A stretch of 64,000 nt of DNA, taken from positions 240,877 through 304,876 of the forward strand of contig NZ_KE557276.1 of assembly GCF_000442255.1 (NCBI RefSeq), given 5' to 3'. Numbering within the stretch: position 1 is the first letter of the stretch; the number at the start of each line of letters is the position of its first letter. Shown here piece after piece: positions 60,797-64,000 of this stretch. Position numbers and translations under genes: made by a program. Source of the DNA: Salipiger mucosus DSM 16094 (GTDB lineage Bacteria > Pseudomonadota > Alphaproteobacteria > Rhodobacterales > Rhodobacteraceae). The notes below the pieces were generated by a model. The model did no database searches, had not been told where the DNA came from, and saw only the letters and a list, made by a program, of their open reading frames with translations.

Positions 60797-61255
60797 TTGG
60801 GCAAGGCCATGTTCTACCACCTGACGCGTCGCCCGCTCGAGGCGACGCTGCCCATGCTGCTGGAGCGCTCGCTCGCGGCGGGATGGCGGGTGGTGGTGCG
60901 CGGCACCGATGCCGCGCGGATGGACTGGCTGGACGAGAAACTGTGGCTGGGGGCCGAGGACGGCTTCCTGCCGCACGGCCGCGCGGGCGGGCCGCGGGAC
61001 GCGGACCAGCCCGTGCTGCTGACTTTGGACGCGGAGATGCCCAACGCGCCTGCCTGCCTGATGGCCGTGGACGGCGCCCGGGTGGCGCCCGAGGAGGCCG
61101 CGCGGCTGGAGCGGACCTGCATCCTCTTCGACGGCAATGACGAGGCGGCGGTGCAGGCGGCGCGCGGCCAGTGGCGCGCGCTCACCGGCGCGGGCTGCCC
61201 GGCGGAATACTGGTCCGAGGAGTCCGGGCGCTGGGAGAAGAAGGCCGAGGGCTGA
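60797..61255 (+). CDS. holC: DNA polymerase III chi subunit
   Basis: The ~152-residue subunit of the clamp-loader links SSB to the polymerase. Family features are FYHLTRRPLEATLPMLLERS, GWRVVVRGTDAARMDWLDEKLW and the C-terminal AEYWSEESGRWEKKA. I choose a TTG at 60797 (MGKAMFYHL), because an MG-x-A-FYHLTR N terminus is usual and GGGGA lies just upstream; an ATG at 60809 would give 148 residues. It lies 5 bases after pepA. Confidence 0.88.
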   Translation: MGKAMFYHLTRRPLEATLPMLLERSLAAGWRVVVRGTDAARMDWLDEKLWLGAEDGFLPHGRAGGPRDADQPVLLTLDAEMPNAPACLMAVDGARVAPEEAARLERTCILFDGNDEAAVQAARGQWRALTGAGCPAEYWSEESGRWEKKAEG

Positions 61256-61263
61256 AGCGGCGT

Positions 61264-61307
61264 CCAAGTTCCTTGGAAGGGAATTTGCAAATCTTTTCAA
61301 AACGATT
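61264..61307 (-). repeat. 44-bp three-palindrome intergenic element, copy 2
   Basis: The minus-strand reading aligns without gaps to copy 1 (48735-48778), 34 of 44 bases identical. The central palindrome is ATTTGCAAAT where copy 1 has ATCTGCAGAT, a paired C/G to T/A change that keeps the symmetry. The other two arms remain imperfectly symmetric. It lies between the convergent stops of holC (61255) and the aspartic protease (61331). Confidence 0.8.
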
Positions 61308-61330
61308 TGGCGCGATCTTCGTGCGGTGGA

Positions 61331-61912
61331 TTACCGTTCGAGGATCATCCGGCCATTGGCGATCTCCAGCCGCCCGAAGCGGCTGAGGTAGGTCATGCCC
61401 AGCAGCGAGGTGGTCATCTCGCCCTCGTTGACATAGGCGCGCACGTTGCGGTCCTCGAAGGGGCCGAGCGCCACGCTGTCGAGCCGCACCGGCGCGGTGC
61501 GCACGGCGCCGTTGGCGGTGCTGGCGCTGGAGCGGAAGATGATGTCCTCCGCGCCGAGGCCCGCACGGCGGGCGTCCTGGCGGGTCAGCACCACGCCGGT
61601 GGCGCCGGTGTCGACCACGAAGCGCACCGGCGTGCCGTTGATTTCGAGCCGCACGTAGTAGTGCCCGTCGGGCGCCCGCGGCAGTTCGATCCGGCCTTCG
61701 CTGGCGACCACCGCCTGGCCCGGGATCGCCGCGCGCCGGATGTCGCTCCAGAGCCCGACGGTGGCGATGGTGCCGAGAAAGATCAGGCCCCAGACCGCGG
61801 CATGCTGCAGCTTGCGCCCCAGCGACTCGCGGTTGTGCACGACGAGCCAGACCAGCAGCACCGCCGCCAGCAGCCCGAGATAGAGCAGGTTTCCGATCTC
61901 GATCTCCGACAC
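61331..61912 (-). CDS. TIGR02281-family clan AA aspartic protease
   Basis: This 193-residue membrane-anchored retropepsin-like protease has two N-terminal helices (IGNLLYLGLLAAVLLVWLVV; HAAVWGLIFLGTIATVGLWS) and a single aspartic protease domain with the catalytic triad in VRFVVDTGATGVVLTRQDA near residue 100, then TTSLLGMTYLSRFGRLEI, the second hydrophobic-hydrophobic-Gly motif. It should work as a periplasmic homodimer. Substrates are unknown. Confidence 0.9.
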   Translation of the reverse strand: MSEIEIGNLLYLGLLAAVLLVWLVVHNRESLGRKLQHAAVWGLIFLGTIATVGLWSDIRRAAIPGQAVVASEGRIELPRAPDGHYYVRLEINGTPVRFVVDTGATGVVLTRQDARRAGLGAEDIIFRSSASTANGAVRTAPVRLDSVALGPFEDRNVRAYVNEGEMTTSLLGMTYLSRFGRLEIANGRMILER

Positions 61913-62016
61913 TGCGCCCCCCTGTCGCGCGTTTCCGGTCGTCTTCCTTCAATCTAGGGTGCCGCGGCCCCGGGGGGTAGGGAAAAGATCGGCCCCGGAC
62001 CGGGCCTTGTTCACGT

Positions 62017-62637
62017 CTAGGCCAGGGCGCCCACGTCGCGCAGCCCGTCGATGACGAACTGCACCGAGAGCGCGGCGAGCAGCATCCCCAGCAGCCGGGT
62101 GACCACGGTGATGCCGATCCCGCCGAGCGCGCGCTCGACAAGCCCGGCGCTGAGGAAGAGCAGCAGCACCAGCGCCAGCACGCAGAGCAGCACGCCCATG
62201 ACCGCCGTCATCTCGAGCGCGCCGTCGGCGCGGCCGGCGAGCAGGATCATCGAGGCGATGGCCCCGGGTCCGGCGATGAGCGGGATGGCGATGGGAAAGA
62301 CCGAGGGGTCCGGCAGCGCGTCGTCGTCGTCGGCCTTGTCGCTGCGCCGCTTGGTGCGCCGCTCGAAGAGCATGTCGAGCGCGGTGAGGAAGAGCAGAAT
62401 GCCCCCGGCGATGCGGAAGGCGGGCATGGAGATGCCGATGAAGCCCAGCACCGCGGTGCCGAAGAAGGTGAAGAGCGTCAGCACCAGCAGCGCGATCAGG
62501 CAGGCGCGCAGGGCAACGCCGCGGCGGTGGCGCGAATCCGCCCCCGGCGTCAGCGCGATGAAGATGGGGGTGAGCCCCACCGGGTCGATGACCACGAAGA
62601 GCGTGGCGAAGGCGCTGACGAGGAAAGCCGTGTCCAT
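62017..62637 (-). CDS. MarC-family inner membrane protein
   Basis: The 206-residue protein has six predicted helices. Family features are the N-terminal FATLFVVIDPVGLTPIFIAL, ALRACLIALLVLTLFTFFGT, FRIAGGILLFLTALDMLF and the conserved PIAIPLIAGPGAIASMILLA. A charged cytoplasmic loop (ERRTKRRSDKADDDDALPDP) separates helices 3 and 4. The family is called MarC/NAAT; transport function is not established. Start at MDTAFLVSAF. Confidence 0.92.
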   Translation of the reverse strand: MDTAFLVSAFATLFVVIDPVGLTPIFIALTPGADSRHRRGVALRACLIALLVLTLFTFFGTAVLGFIGISMPAFRIAGGILLFLTALDMLFERRTKRRSDKADDDDALPDPSVFPIAIPLIAGPGAIASMILLAGRADGALEMTAVMGVLLCVLALVLLLFLSAGLVERALGGIGITVVTRLLGMLLAALSVQFVIDGLRDVGALA

Positions 62638-62726
62638 GAGACCGGGGTAGAGCGCGGCTTGGCGCTTGTCCAGTCTCGCGGGAGGGCATCTCGTTAACGC
62701 TGATGCCGGGACGCGGGGCCGGCTTG

Positions 62727-62748
62727 GCGTATTTGAAACAAGAAGAAG
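62727..62748 (-). repeat. dispersed 22-bp intergenic element, copy D
   Basis: The minus strand starts CTTCTTCTTGTTTC and ends AAATACGC, one base different from copies A-C. It begins 19 bases after the stop of the ABC-F gene, in sense orientation. Confidence 0.75.
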
Positions 62749-62767
62749 CCTGGGGCGCCGGCGCGGG

Positions 62768-64000
62768 TCAGGCGTTGGTCGCGGCGTCGAGGCGTTCCTG
62801 GGCGGCTTCCCAGAGCGACTCGGCCCGGTGCAGGCCCTCCATGACTTCGGCGTACTTGCGGTTCCAGGTCTCGAGTTCCCCTGCACGGGTGTCCTCGTAG
62901 AGGGCGGGGTCGGCCAGCTTGGTGGCCAGTTTCGCGCGCATCTCCTCGATCTTCTCGACGCGGGCCTCGCACTTGCGGACCTCGGAGCGCAGGGCGAGGA
63001 TCTCGTCGCGCGAGGGCTTCTTCGCCTTGGGGGCCTCGGCGGGCGCGGATTTGGCGGGTTTCGCCGGTTTCTCGGCGGTGAGCAGCATGGCGCGGTAGGC
63101 CTCGAGGTCCTCCTCGTAGGGGCGCACGCTGCCGTCCTTCACCAGCCAGAGGCGGTCGGCGACCATGCTCAGCAGGTGCATGTCGTGGCTCACGAGGATC
63201 ACCGCGCCGGAATAGGCGGAGAGCGCCTCGACCAGCGCCTCGCGGCTCTCGATGTCGAGGTGGTTGGTCGGCTCGTCGAGGATCAGCAGGTGCGGCGCGT
63301 CGAGAGTCGCCAGCAGCAGCGAGAGCCGGGCCTTCTGCCCGCCTGAAAGCCGTCCGACCTCGGTCTCGGCCTGCGCGGCGCCGAGCCCGAAGCCCGCGAG
63401 CTGCGCGCGGAGCTTCGCGGGGGCGGTGTCGGGGCGTTCGCGCTGCAGGTGGCGCAGGGGCGACTCGTCGAGGTGCAGCTCGTCCACCTGGTGCTGGGCG
63501 AAGTAGCCGATGCGCAGCTTGGAGGAGCGGGTCATCTTGCCGGAAAAGAGAGGCAGGCGGTCGGCCAGCAGCTTCGACAGCGTCGACTTGCCCTGGCCGT
63601 TGCGGCCCAGCAGCGCGATGCGGTCGTCCTGGTCGATGCGCAGGCTCAGCCGCTGCAGCACCGTTGTCTCGCCGTAGCCGGTCGCGCCGTCCTCGAGCGC
63701 GACGATGGGCGGCGAGAGCTGGTCGGGCTGCGGGAAGGTGAAGACGCGCTTCGCGGCGTCCTCGGGCGCCGTGATGGTCTCCATCCGCTCGATCATCTTG
63801 ACGCGGGCCTGCGCCTGCTTGGCCTTGGAGGCCTGGGCGCGGAAGCGGTCGACGAAGCTTTGCAGGTGGGCGCGGCGCTCGTCCTGCTTCTTGGCGGCGG
63901 CGGCCTGCACCGCGCGGCGCTCGGCACGCTGGCGGGCGAACTGGTCGTAGGGGCCCTGGTAAAGCGTGAGCTGGCGGGCCTCGAGGTGCAGGATCGCGCC
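62768..64000 (-). CDS. ABC-F family ATP-binding protein, C-terminal part
   Basis: The C-terminal ~410 residues are present; the frame runs through the right edge. Visible parts are the inter-domain linker (EARQLTLYQGPYDQFARQRA; QAAAAKKQDERRAHLQSFVD), the second ATPase with Walker A ALLGRNGQGKSTLSKLLA, signature VGRLSGGQKARLSLL and Walker B HLLILDEPTNHLDIESREAL, then a Lys/Ala/Pro linker and C-terminal coiled coil (LRSEVRKCEARVEKIEEMRA). The layout fits the Uup/EttA/YheS group of soluble, ribosome-associated ABC-F proteins, YheS-like by its linker. There are no membrane domains. Confidence 0.92.
   Translation of the reverse strand, partial: GAILHLEARQLTLYQGPYDQFARQRAERRAVQAAAAKKQDERRAHLQSFVDRFRAQASKAKQAQARVKMIERMETITAPEDAAKRVFTFPQPDQLSPPIVALEDGATGYGETTVLQRLSLRIDQDDRIALLGRNGQGKSTLSKLLADRLPLFSGKMTRSSKLRIGYFAQHQVDELHLDESPLRHLQRERPDTAPAKLRAQLAGFGLGAAQAETEVGRLSGGQKARLSLLLATLDAPHLLILDEPTNHLDIESREALVEALSAYSGAVILVSHDMHLLSMVADRLWLVKDGSVRPYEEDLEAYRAMLLTAEKPAKPAKSAPAEAPKAKKPSRDEILALRSEVRKCEARVEKIEEMRAKLATKLADPALYEDTRAGELETWNRKYAEVMEGLHRAESLWEAAQERLDAATNA

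Overview
The window is GC-rich alphaproteobacterial chromosome, most likely from the Rhodobacteraceae (Roseobacter group). The evidence is the gene neighbourhoods (tatABC beside an AAA ATPase, an M23 protein, pcm and surE; cvpA-purF; lptF-lptG-lptD-surA-pdxA-rsmA; prfA-prmC-DUF4167) and the very high G+C at third codon positions. I saw no rRNA, tRNA, CRISPR array, prophage or insertion sequence. Most of the window is housekeeping DNA. The first 14 kb is an accessory catabolic island. No gene-free stretch exceeds 300 bases.

Positions 1-14,113 hold a solute-uptake and catabolism cluster: a polar amino-acid type ABC transporter (binding protein, two permeases, two ATPases), two DAO-type flavin oxidoreductases, a creatininase-family amidohydrolase, an ectoine-synthase-like cupin, an Old-Yellow-Enzyme/FeS flavoprotein, a DapA-like lyase, an SDR, a cyclic amidase of the hydantoinase/dihydroorotase family, a hydantoin-racemase-like protein and an FCD-type GntR regulator. 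Copies of the palindrome TGATATATCA (one with a single mismatch) lie in the four control regions of the cluster, including upstream of the regulator, which defines a probable local regulon. Three of the enzymes have altered catalytic motifs. I cannot name the substrate; a cyclic amide or imide, or an N-substituted amino acid, fits best.

Positions 14,350-22,310 carry trigger factor, an XRE regulator, rpsF-rpsR-rplI, a small membrane protein, a YceI protein, a WYL regulator and tatABC plus an ATPase. Positions 22,321-31,358 (all minus strand) carry an M23/LysM lipoprotein, pcm, surE, an SDR, a PilP-like protein, a DUF2199 protein, purF, cvpA, radA and a conserved membrane protein. Positions 31,600-39,539 carry a lipid-transport (Mla-type) permease/ATPase pair, alr, dnaB, pyrE, pyrC and a cytochrome b561-YceI fusion. 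Positions 39,707-48,727 carry fabD-fabG-acpP, a quinone reductase with a LysR regulator, an iron-binding protein, mazG, an M20 hydrolase and an agmatinase-like protein. Positions 48,829-64,000 carry prfA-prmC, DUF4167, rsmA-pdxA-surA-lptD-lptG-lptF, pepA-holC, an aspartic protease, a MarC protein and a truncated ABC-F protein.

Two families of short dispersed intergenic repeats stand out: an approximately 22-bp element (five copies, four of them just after a stop codon in sense orientation) and a 44-bp element made of three consecutive palindromes (two copies). Four genes (M23/LysM lipoprotein, SDR at 25 kb, mlaE, mazG) are readable only if one or two single bases are skipped. All five events have the same sign (+1), which points to sequence error more than to decay.
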